NCBI GenBank assembly: GCA_024663395.1
Contig: JANFAH010000018.1
Span: 1,178,001 to 1,242,000 of the forward strand
Direction of reading: 5' to 3'
DNA: 64,000 nucleotides
Source of the DNA: Pisolithus tinctorius
Taxonomy: Eukaryota; Basidiomycota; Agaricomycetes; Boletales; Pisolithaceae
The notes under the pieces are model-generated. The model was not told where the DNA came from. It did not search any database and saw nothing but the letters and a program-made list of their open reading frames with translations. The number at the start of each line of letters is the position of its first letter. Positions within the stretch are counted from its first letter, which is position 1. The position numbers were made by a program, and so were the translations under genes. Shown here piece by piece: positions 11,860-21,316 of this stretch.

Positions 11860-12525
11860 TTGTGCGCTGTGAAGAACACGAGACTAGAAAGCTCGAAGCA
11901 CGACTTCAGATGCTATGTGGTCTTCGCAGGGTATTTCATCAAATATGACAGCCATACATTCCTGTACCCCCGATACAAGACGCAGCAGTACATCTCCAAA
12001 CTCGCAGATGGTGACACGGATGCTCCACGCGTTCTCAAGATTTACGACTACTTCACCCCCGAACACAAAACGGCGTACCTTATCATGGAGTACATCAAGG
12101 CTGAATCCATCCCTGTCCGGGACGCCACCGAAAAGGTTGCAGAGGCTCTCAGCGGCTTCGTTGTCGTCAACTCCTCCGCTAACCATGACTTGAACTAGGC
12201 TTTCGGTTGGATTCTATCGAGAAGTAGGTCAAAGGATATCAGCTTTAGCGCCGAGCAGTTGGTATTCGCCCAGTCCGATATGGACGAGAGCAACTTCTTC
12301 GTCGATACGGAAGAGAACATGTGCATTCTCGACTTCGAGAACGTGGGACTAACACCACAGTCCTTCGCCAGCTATACTATGTCTACGAGTGACAGCCCTT
12401 TCGCCAGTGATGTTACCAAACATTCGGGTCGGTCGGCCTCTCTCAACTTATATTCGATGGGCAGGACTGGTGTAATTTTGATGATGTCAACCGATACGAC
12501 CCTTGGTACGTCGACTTGTACTTGA
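11860..12525 (+). pseudogene. damaged aminoglycoside-phosphotransferase-like kinase gene
   Basis: Two blocks match a protein-kinase-fold family common in basidiomycetes. Block 1 (about 11930-12165) has GYFIKYDS, a TQQYISKLADGD segment, PRVLKIYDYF and AYLIMEYI. Block 2 (about 12199-12525) has AFGWIL, then the catalytic-loop-like VFAQSDMDESNFFVD, CILDFENVGL, PQSFASYT and a final TDTTLG. The roughly 60 residues that normally join them are missing: the frame reads a TAG just before block 2, and the sequence there resembles an intron end (CTAAC then AG), so an exon has probably been deleted. No convincing start codon exon lies upstream. The catalytic Asp is kept, so a short spliced product cannot be ruled out. 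Family substrates are unknown. A further open stretch (12463-12600) in another frame looks coding but was not recognised. Confidence 0.6.
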
Positions 12526-13647
12526 CATTGGATTTCAACAAACATCCGCCGTGGGTCTTGACAGGCACGGCTGGTCCTTGCGATTTCGAACCCCAGTTTA
12601 GTACGTCAACTTCTGCTTACCATAGAAATTTATCGAATTACTAAGATAGGCATACACTAGAACGATGACACCTGGAGTTCTCGATTACGGTGTCAACCAA
12701 ACTCAAGCTCTCTGTATCGCTGCGTCACGAAGCTCATGTTCGATCGATCCCCCCCATCTCCTGGATTCCCCGAGGTTCAATCTACTGTCGTGATCTACCC
12801 TGGCCTCGATATTCCACTGCCAAAAAAACGCAGCCAAGGGATTCAGGGTATGCAAGGTAATCGCCTTGAAACCATCAAACAGTGTTGTCTTGGTATGAGA
12901 CGTAAAGAAGTGAGCCGCCACGGCTGATTGCCAATCTCGTCTACCCGTACTATACAGTACGAAGTAAGTACCTTATGTGAATACGGACTGTGTTGTCTGG
13001 AAACCGAGTAGCCTTGAGAGAGCTCTCTAGTGTCGTCTCGTTGCGAGTAACTAACTTTGCATCGCAACTTCCCCCAAACAGTACTACCAGTACTCAATTG
13101 ATCCCCACCCGGCGCAGTCGAGAGGGCACCTCTATCATCCCTTGCATCTCACACCCCAGAAGATAACTTCGGAGTACGAATCCATCGCGAGCACGCTGGC
13201 TGGTAATAAAGTCAGGGGATCGCGGAACGAGCTTCCCTGTTGTCCTCTCAACGCTCAATGTCAACATCGACTTTCTCGTGCCAGTTATGCTGATTGCCAC
13301 GCACTGGGCTTGTTAAGGGCAGCACAAGCCGGGGATAAGCATAGTCTGGATATTTGTCTATCTATGACGGACGAAATTCACTTCACATCATAGGCCAGAC
13401 TACGGTAAGTTATAAACAAGCGTTGCCTTGTAAGGTCGATTTCTCCTGTCAAGGCATCTTACCTTCTGGGCAATCCCCTTGCGGCCCTGCATGGACTCCA
13501 AACTTGGCATGTACAGCAATGTTGCAATATTGCCCCTCGCCCAGTGTGCAGTGTACACTATCAGGCCTTGCCTGCTGGTACCAGTCCTGACACATCTACG
13601 GTCCTCCCTCCCATTTTAGCACCAACTACTACCTGTCAGCCCGTAGG
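12526..13647. other. intergenic; one unrecognised coding-like stretch at its left edge
   Basis: About 12463-12600 one frame reads a conserved-looking piece containing DPWYVDLYLTLDF and HPPWVLTGTAGP, followed by a possible 5' splice site; I do not know its family. From 12700 to 13647 there are only short frames. The promoter of E2 B must lie at the right end; a strong TATA box is not visible. Confidence 0.45.
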
Positions 13648-14239
13648 ATGGACGCACGCTCCCGTCGAGCTACCAAGGAAATAAGGGGTATGGAGAGATA
13701 TGAATCACTGCCGCTGGGCGTCTGAGTGAACTGATGGTCCTCTCTTAGTCTGCAACGAGGATGTACACTCCGGTATCAAAGTCGAGCAGTTTGATTCATC
13801 TCCCTTCCATCTAAAAGGATCATTCCCTGGTCCTAGGGGCACGCCGTACGAGGGTGGCATTTTCGAAGTTGTACGCGGGCGAGAGTCACCCGTGAGCTAG
13901 TTTAGCATTTTTGCTAATGAACGCTGTCCACAGGATATAGTCTTCCCGGAATTGTACCCCTTCCAGCCCCTGCAAATAAAGTTCATCACCAAGGTGTACC
14001 ATCCGAACATATCACCCGAGTCTGGTGCTATCTGCCTTGACATTCTACAAGATCATTGGTCTCCTGCCCTAACCATCAGGACTGCCTTGATATCAGTGCA
14101 GTCACTTCTATCTTCTCCAGAGTCAAGTGACTCCCTAGACACCGCAGCTTCGCAGCACTTTGTGAGAAACAAGGACAGCTTTGACAAGACGGCGCGGGAT
14201 TGGACACTAACTTATGCAACTGGTCAGCAGACCTCGTAA
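13648..14239 (+). CDS. Ubiquitin-conjugating enzyme E2, Ubc1-like, UBA domain lost (copy B)
   Basis: Exons 13648-13687, 13749-13870 and 13934-14239 give 155 aa. The catalytic core is complete: DSSPFHLKGSFPGPRGTPYEGG, YHPNIS, GAICLDIL with the active-site Cys and the usual Asp, WSPALTIRTALISVQS and SSPESSDSLD. Intron positions and the lengths of exons 1 and 2 equal those of copy A. The reading frame stops at TAA just after YATGQQTS. Downstream, around 14308-14345, a frame reads AVIDEPLK and stop, which corresponds to the last helix of copy A's UBA (EVVIEGLLE and stop). Copy B therefore appears to have suffered an internal deletion and to have lost its UBA domain. The remaining core is the length of a class I E2 and may be active. 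It lies 1.7 kb upstream of and in the same direction as HET-GTPase B. Confidence 0.82.
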
Positions 14240-15930
14240 GCAGATTGTTACGTAGGTTGGCACCCCTGTTCACCTGTGCAACTGACACAGCTGAGCGTTC
14301 ACGAACATATCGAACAAGGCAGTCATCGACGAACCGTTGAAGTGAAAGGTGCACCAGCATGTCCCCGCGTTTATGGAATTACCCATCTCCCTCTCTTCTT
14401 ACCACATCTGCCCTTGTATGTTCTCACTATCTCATTCCTGTATGATATCTTCTACGGTCCCCGGTGCTGTACCAATGCTTTACTATATCTACCTTCGCGT
14501 CCTTTGACCATATCTCCCCACTCATCGGCGCAGTTACACATTAGTTGGAATACGATGGCATGCTCTATGTTTCTGTGGCAGCTAGTTCGAACACCGACTC
14601 GTCACTCGACGCACCGACGGGACTCACCATGGTTGTACCCAGTCTACGGTAAGACTCCAACTACCAATTACTTACATATTAAGTCTATTCGCGCATGTGC
14701 ACAAGCAACGGAAACGGAAACGGCAAATCTACCAACGTTGCTGTTCCGGTACCTCCTGCGAATTGGCGTTCCCAGGTGGAAGCACGGTGACCATTCTCCC
14801 TTGGATTCTCGAATCTCTGGTCTCAGGAACGTGTGGAGACATTTGATACAGCAACCCAGGGGCCAAGATCCGTCGAGTTGACCTTTCTCCTATGTAATTG
14901 AGGCATGTTTTTCCCGTCAAGTTGTTGAGTCGGCAAGGCCTCTGTCGTCCCACTCCAAATGGACCACCACGGTTTGACAGAAGACTTCTCACGAGCTCAT
15001 CTTTACCGCTAAGTGACGAGTCTCCACTCAGTATCTTTTACGCTCGGAAGATAAGAATATCATATGGCAACCTCTCTAGGACTCAGGGATAGGCAACTCG
15101 ACCAGTTGCCATTCGGGAAGCCATGCAAAATGAGTGCCGCTGAATTTACCGCAAAGGAGTATACGCATATGCGTGTCAGTTTGACGTTGCAGAGGCCTTG
15201 TACTTGACATGGCTTCAGAATGAGTCTGCCATTTATCCTCCCATCCTTTGTCAACGAGGACGAGCTTCTGGTCATTCTGAATCTCGTGCAGTCGAACCCC
15301 GCGGAGGAAGGTCAACTTCAGCATTGTACACATGAGAATGGGGCTGTTGTAAGTCATTGAAATCTGGATTGTTGTTCACTGACATGACGCCGTGACGACG
15401 TAGGAGTTCCGGCGGCGGACATATCAAGACACCTTTACCTCACCTGAAATGAGGCTGCAGAACGCGTGGTTCAACGGTCTCCTTCACTTGCGAGGTTATC
15501 ACCGGACCGCTTGATTGGGGTTAGTCTTGTCGTCGACAAGGCACACTTGTTCCGTTCGCTTCTTCCACCACACATACCAATTTATGCAACGCCTGCAACG
15601 ATCCATACTTATAGGGCTTGCAAAAATTTGTTCCTTCGTATGAAACGTCCCAGATATATTGGGGATAACTAGATATCTGATTGAGGGATTGGGAGAGCCA
15701 GCGTATGGAAACGGGGAGTAGGATTTCAATTCATCTCTACTGCACGTGTTCCATCTTCCTACCCAAGTTGGCCCGTTTGCCTTGTGCCCTGTGCCCACCT
15801 TTTCACTTCGACTACAGTCGTCACCCACTGGACCACATAACCTCAGGACCTAACGATCGATTGACCATTGGTACAGCCATCGGTATCCTTGCAGGTACCT
15901 CTGTTAATACACCCCATAGGTTGAAGTACC
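14240..15930. other. intergenic between E2 B and HET-GTPase B; UBA relic at left
   Basis: About 1.7 kb. The left edge (to about 14345) holds the remains of the E2 B C-terminal region. Frames of up to 200 codons further right (14276-14881) have a composition that does not look like protein, and I recognise nothing in them. The last few hundred bases before 15931 should contain the promoter of HET-GTPase B. Confidence 0.5.
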
Positions 15931-18080
15931 ATGCGCCTTATCGATGTGAAAGCCTTCCTCGACTTCGACGCAGGAAAATCGGGGCTAGAAGCTCAGCTCC
16001 TTGTGGAATTCGGTGGCGCCAAACTTGCAGAGATCGCATATGCCATTCTGTCTCACTGTTGGGGGGCTCCGGAGGACGAGGTGCAGTACACAGAGATGGT
16101 GTCGCTGACGAACATGGATGCTCTCGCCAGAAACAAGATACGACGACGCAGCGGATATCTGAAGATCCGGAAGAGCTGCGAGCTGGCTCTTAAGGACCAT
16201 TTGGATTGGCTTTGGGTTGATACCTGCTGCATCGACAGGCGGGGTAGTGCCGAGCTTTCCGAGGCCATCAACTCCATGTACGTGTGGTATGCGGATTCGG
16301 ATCGCTGCTATGCGTTTCTCCATGATACCGAGGCCTCTGCGCTTCCCACCGACCGCGACGACAAGTTTACAGAGTTCAGCGGTTGGCCTAAGTGGTTCTC
16401 TCGCGGGTGGACACTCCAGGAACTCGTCGCACCTGTGAATGTCCACTTCCTTAACCAGAAGTGGGAGTACATTGGCGACAAGCAGGGCTGTACACCTTCT
16501 CTGAGCGTCATCACACGTATTTCAGTTGATGTACTGAAGGAGGGTCTTGGTCGGACCAGCCCCAGTGTGGCGCAGATTATGTCTTGGGCGGCCGACCGGA
16601 CGACAGCACGAGAGGAAGACCGGGCGTATTCGATGCTGGGGTTACTTGGTGTGCATATGCCTATTCTATACGGGGAGGGGAAGAATGCGTTCCTCCGCCT
16701 TCAGTTGGAAGTCATACGGACGGCCAACGACCAAAGTATCTTTGCCTGGGGCTCGACGATGAATCATGGCTGGTCCAGCAGCTTCCTGGCGGACGATCTA
16801 AGCCAATTTCGTGATTGCTCTACCGTTGAAAACACGGACCGCGACAAATTCCATCGTATTCTCGGAAAGAGCCTGTCTAAGAGGGCCTTCCGCAGAGTCG
16901 CATCTGCAGAGGAACGAAATCGGACGTTTGCTGTGACTAATGATGGTATTCACATATGGCTACCTCTCAGACTTCATCAGCGTTCTACAGGCTCAGAGAT
17001 CTTCTCGGCGACGCTGTCGTGCTACGATTCCCAGAAAGGATCCGAGGCAATAATCATTTTCATCCAGAAGTACAATTCCAATTATTCTAGGCTGTTTCGA
17101 GCTCCCTTACTGGCTGACGACGAGGGGAAGCAGCCAGTCAAGTTTCAATCAGTCTTACTTCCTTACCGAAAGAGTATCCATCGAAAAGTCAGGGGTCCTT
17201 TATCCCCACAGGCACGTTGCAATTTCTCATAAAGGCCGTGGATGTACTAACGCTATCACAGAGTAGAGCGCAGGCGAAGATCTCCATGACAGAAATTGAA
17301 CCCGATGATGTCGTGATCGTGTATGTGTCCTCTACCAGCAAGTCCTCATAATCTTCACATCTACTGTTATTAGTGTTTTGGGTTCACTGGGTTCCGGAAA
17401 GAGCAATGTGGGTTGATGACAAAATGTCGACGTTGGATGGACGCTTACGTGGAGGGATTCAGATCATCAACAAACTCATCGGCATGCCACCGGAACCGAA
17501 TGCAGACGCACTCGACGCTTGTACGGAAACAGTCAGCGCCTATACGCGTGTCCACAAAGGAAAACGATTTGTTTTCGTAGACACGCCGGCGTTTGAGCAG
17601 GACAAGTTTCAAAGCATATCGATGTGGTTGGGCTTCATGTCAGCCGGCTTGTCTCATCTAAGTTGAGATAGTAACCCACACTCGAACAGATTCCGGAGGT
17701 CCATCATGCTTACCGGTGTGGTCTATACCCATGATATAACAGTCAAGTGCTCTCGCACTGAAGAACGTAACTGCCGGATCTTGTCTAAGATGTGTGGAGA
17801 GGGAGCGATTGATCGGCTACGCCTGGTGACGACCATGTGGGATGATGCCAGTTTACCGGAAGCCATCGAAGTGGAGAACGTACTGAAGGAAAAACATGCC
17901 AAATTACTTCTCGATGCAGGGTCTGGCTACGAAAGGTTTGACAATACCCCGGAGTTGGCGTGGAAGATCGTGGAGGGCCTAGGGGATAAGAAGAAAGCAC
18001 TCAAACTTCAAGAGGAGATGGTGGATAACATTGTGGACTGGCGGAAGACATCTGCATTTATTGGAATCGTACTCCAATGA
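15931..18080 (+). CDS. HET-domain protein with C-terminal P-loop GTPase-like domain (copy B)
   Basis: Exons 15931-17211, 17262-17320, 17374-17407, 17463-17638 and 17690-18080 give 646 aa. It is a clear paralogue of copy A with the same four intron positions; exons 2, 3 and 4 have exactly the same lengths (59, 34, 176 nt). HET motifs: AILSHCWG, LWVDTCCID, RGWTLQELVAP, REEDRAYSMLGLLGVHMP, YGEG. GTPase-like part: P-loop GSLGSGKSN (the usual Ser/Thr after Lys-Ser is Asn here), G3-like FVDTPAF, G4-like LVTTMWDD. Intron 1 starts with GC instead of GT (CAG then GCACGT at 17212) and has a perfect TACTAAC branch site. By eye about two thirds of residues are shared with copy A, so the duplication is not recent. 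Role as for copy A: probable self/non-self or danger-response protein, inferred from the HET domain only. Confidence 0.85.
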
Positions 18081-18808
18081 GTCAACATATACAGTTTTTA
18101 CGATCACCGAGGCAGTCTTCTTTGGGGCGAGAATACACGCACATTGGAGTAGGGAATATACATAGCAGTCAGGTTGTCGATGTCGTCTTCACCTTTGCTG
18201 TGGTTGATAGGGAAAGAAAATCACGCCAAGCAAGGGTTAATCCAGCCTTCCACTTCGACAACGGGGGGGTTGGGACAGCTGCCAATGGTCGTAGGATCGG
18301 CTGTGATAGGTCCACGTCCTGCGAGGGGATAGACCATTTTCTCCCGTCCTCAATTGTTAGCCAGTGGCGCAGGATGCGTCTTGAATAGTCTCACTCAACT
18401 GGTTCGTTATGTACGGTTAATCATTGAAATATCGAACGACAGCCCTAGCATTCAAATTACCGTGCGTACGTCGCCTGGTATGTATCTCGCCACCTTTTGC
18501 AAGTCATGAAGGCGATAATAACATGCAATATATAACTAGTAGCATGCGACAGGATACAATTAGCCTCCCCTTTGGGCAGGTGTGCTCGAGGGGGGGAGGA
18601 CACTCACGGAAGTGACTGTCCTACTAGGCCTGCACATCCGAAAGGTAATGACACTGTACATACAGCTTCTGCATTGCTCGCGGATGAACTCGTGTAAGGT
18701 ATGACGTGGTATTTCTGTTGGAAAGCAATGCAACAACATCGAACCCAAGCACAAAAAATGACGAAAATCCTACAACTCCAAGACGCCCAAGGATTAAAGC
18801 TAATGATA
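18081..18808. other. intergenic between convergent genes
   Basis: About 730 bp between HET-GTPase B and the GT90 gene. No recognisable coding sequence, repeat or RNA gene. Confidence 0.55.
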
Positions 18809-21021
18809 CTAAAGTACAAAGCTCCATGCATCTCGGTCGTCCGCCCAGAGCCTGGCGTACTCTAGGCATAGTCGATATACATACGCTGTGTAGTAGCATG
18901 CATCAATCTCCTGCTTACCCCAAAACATACGAAAACTAACCTTCCATATCGACAGTGCGTCCAATGGTCTTTTTCCATTGTTTCCCGGCTCGTGCTATCT
19001 TCTTCAACTGCTGGTCCCCATTTGCGTGTATGTTCTTGACCTCGGGGACGTGTGACATGTTGGCGATTCTCAGGGTTGCGCTCGACGGTCCGGAGAAGTA
19101 AGCGTGGATATTGTATATCTCTGAATAAGATGATGACAAAGGTATGAAGTGCAGCCTGATCGCGGAAGTCACCTCAGCCATGATGTTTCCAAGGGAGAAA
19201 AAGACTCACCATGGTTGTATCCAGTCTGTAAAGTATTCCTTGTACACAGTCGACTTAATGACAGCGCTGTCGGATGCCATGAACGCCATGAATCGGCCTG
19301 AATAAGACATGCCATCCAGATCGATGAGATATTTATACGACCAATGCTCGCCAAGCGGAACAGATTGTGCGAACCGGTGCTCTCGACGTAGGGCTTCTTC
19401 GCCACCCGGATAACTGCCGACCGCAGACACGAAGGCGACATCCATGATTTCGCGGTTGAGCTCCATTGCGGGGACAGTTGTAGATATGTACGTGCCAGGA
19501 TTGAGAGGGGATTCGTGAATGATAGTATAGTTTGCCTTGGCGTTTTCATGTGCCATACGAAGGAATCTGGGTGGCAAGATGAGCACGTTGGAGGCGTGAC
19601 TCCAAATCACCCTACCTATGCCGCTGGTAGAAAGGAGAAAACCCAGGCGGCGTGCTTCCTCCACCGGTAGTGGCTCCTCGCCAAAAAATAACCTCAACCT
19701 TATCGTCCCAGGGAACCTCCATATCATCGATTTCCTTGGGATCTTCGTTGGTTGGATCCCAGCCATAGGTATAGCGGGAATTCTGACCATGATAGTAATG
19801 ACTTGGGATCCTGATATCTGCGAAACCTTTGGCTCTTGCAGGCGAAAGGACGGGATATAATTGTGGCACGGTGCGCCAGTCAGAAAAGAAGTGACCTTGG
19901 GTGAAATGAGCCCAGGGGTAATGGCAGTAGTCGAGGTCTACATCGACCGACTCCGCAAAATTAAACACTTCGTCGACAGTGTTCTGGGGACCAAGTAGAC
20001 TCCTCGGTTTCTCCGCATTCGGGTTCCGGTAGGAGCTGAATAGCCGACGTGCTTGGGTATCTGGAGCACAGGTACGACGGAATGCATGCCAGACACTGCC
20101 TGTCCCTTTCCAATCGGGGGTAAAGTTTTCCACTGCGAGAATAGTGCAAGAGTTACACCACCCATGTTACGAAGGCCGGAAAAAGATGCGCACCCGAAAG
20201 CTCTTCAATGGTGAGATTAGGATAGGTCTGGTGTTCCCAAGGTACAAGCACTCGACCCTCCGCCTTTGCGTTGATCGGGAAGTCCATATCTGGGAGCTAC
20301 ACCAGGTTTGGCCGTCTGCAGAGAGATGTCAGTTCAAAAACACATACCTTATCTTGGAACTTTTCCAGAAGCCGACGGAAACCGAGAGCCCGGTGTCCTT
20401 TCTCGGTGTCCTTGAACTTCTTCTCTACCTTCAGGTCGATAGCAAGACCATCTTCTATGCGAACCAAGTCAATAGAAGGCAGCTGCCCAGCCTACACGTC
20501 AATCTAGGTTAGCATCACTGCCAGGGTGGGTCACGCATTTCCCTTACTTCGTAGGCCCTCCATCTGAACTCTGCACCACTGAGTGACCAAAACGGAGCAA
20601 GGTCTTCGACAATTGCATCGAATTCGTCTACTAGCTTCACGTCATTTTCGGTTGCAAACTTCCACCAATCGTCGAATCCAAGAGGCGGATCTCGACCGTA
20701 CCGGCGCTTGTACTCTGCGACCGCCTCTGGGAGGGTTTTGCTTTGCTTTGCGAGCAATGTCTTGAATTTCTTTTCCGCGTCGGCCATGAGCCGTGGTATT
20801 GGGTGCTCGTCAAGGACGTTGGAGTCGCCGTAAAGAGCGAAAGGGAGCCACTTGGAAGGTGATCTGAACCAACTTGATCTGGCTGCTGAGGAGCCGACGA
20901 CCTCGCGATTCCGCCTCGATGAAAGAAGCCCAGCGAGCATGAAGAACAAAAACACCCATGCAATGTAAAGCCATCCCCGCATCCTAGTAGCACGCACATC
21001 GCGTGCATCGAGAGAACCCAT
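18809..21021 (-). CDS. GT90-family glycosyltransferase (CAP10/CAP59-associated type)
   Basis: Seven exons on the minus strand: 20548-21021, 20348-20491, 20194-20296, 19616-20132, 19210-19566, 18941-19155, 18809-18885; 628 aa. A short cytosolic N-terminus leads into one membrane helix (WLYIAWVFLFFMLAGLL), giving type II topology as expected for a Golgi enzyme. Then come the family's conserved blocks: HPIPRLM, YKRRYGRDPPLGFDDWWKFA, LPDMDFPIN with LVPWEHQ, EVIFWRGATTGGG, YKYLIDLDGMSYSGRF, SDSAVIKST, YFTDWIQPW, and WKKTIGRTVDM before a final helix. GT90 includes fungal capsule xylosyltransferases and animal POGLUT enzymes; donor and acceptor here are unknown. The last exon was found by completing the frame after VDME. 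It is transcribed divergently from the AMSH gene with only 295 bp between the start codons. Confidence 0.87.
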
Positions 21022-21316
21022 ACCCAGCCAACCCTGGCGCCTGCGAAGCTCTATCCACTCGTAGGATAGTGAGGAAAGTAAGTAGAGATACCCAAAAATC
21101 AGATGATTAGCGTATGGAGGTGACGTCTTACGACGCACCGCGAGTTGAATGACTTTAGCGAGGGATTCTCGGGTTATTTTATTTGTTTATTTATTATATT
21201 TCTACGTTCTCCCTCACGTGACCCAACCGAGGCTATTGTCCGGAAAAGGAAAGTTAACCGCTCTGCGCGCGAGGCTCTCCCTTGTTCTGCCGTTCCCCCC
21301 CAGCGAGTGTCGAGCC

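Noticed and set aside
14276..14881. 201-codon frame on the plus strand
   Set aside because: Its start overlaps the UBA relic of E2 B; the remainder has low-complexity, non-protein-like composition.
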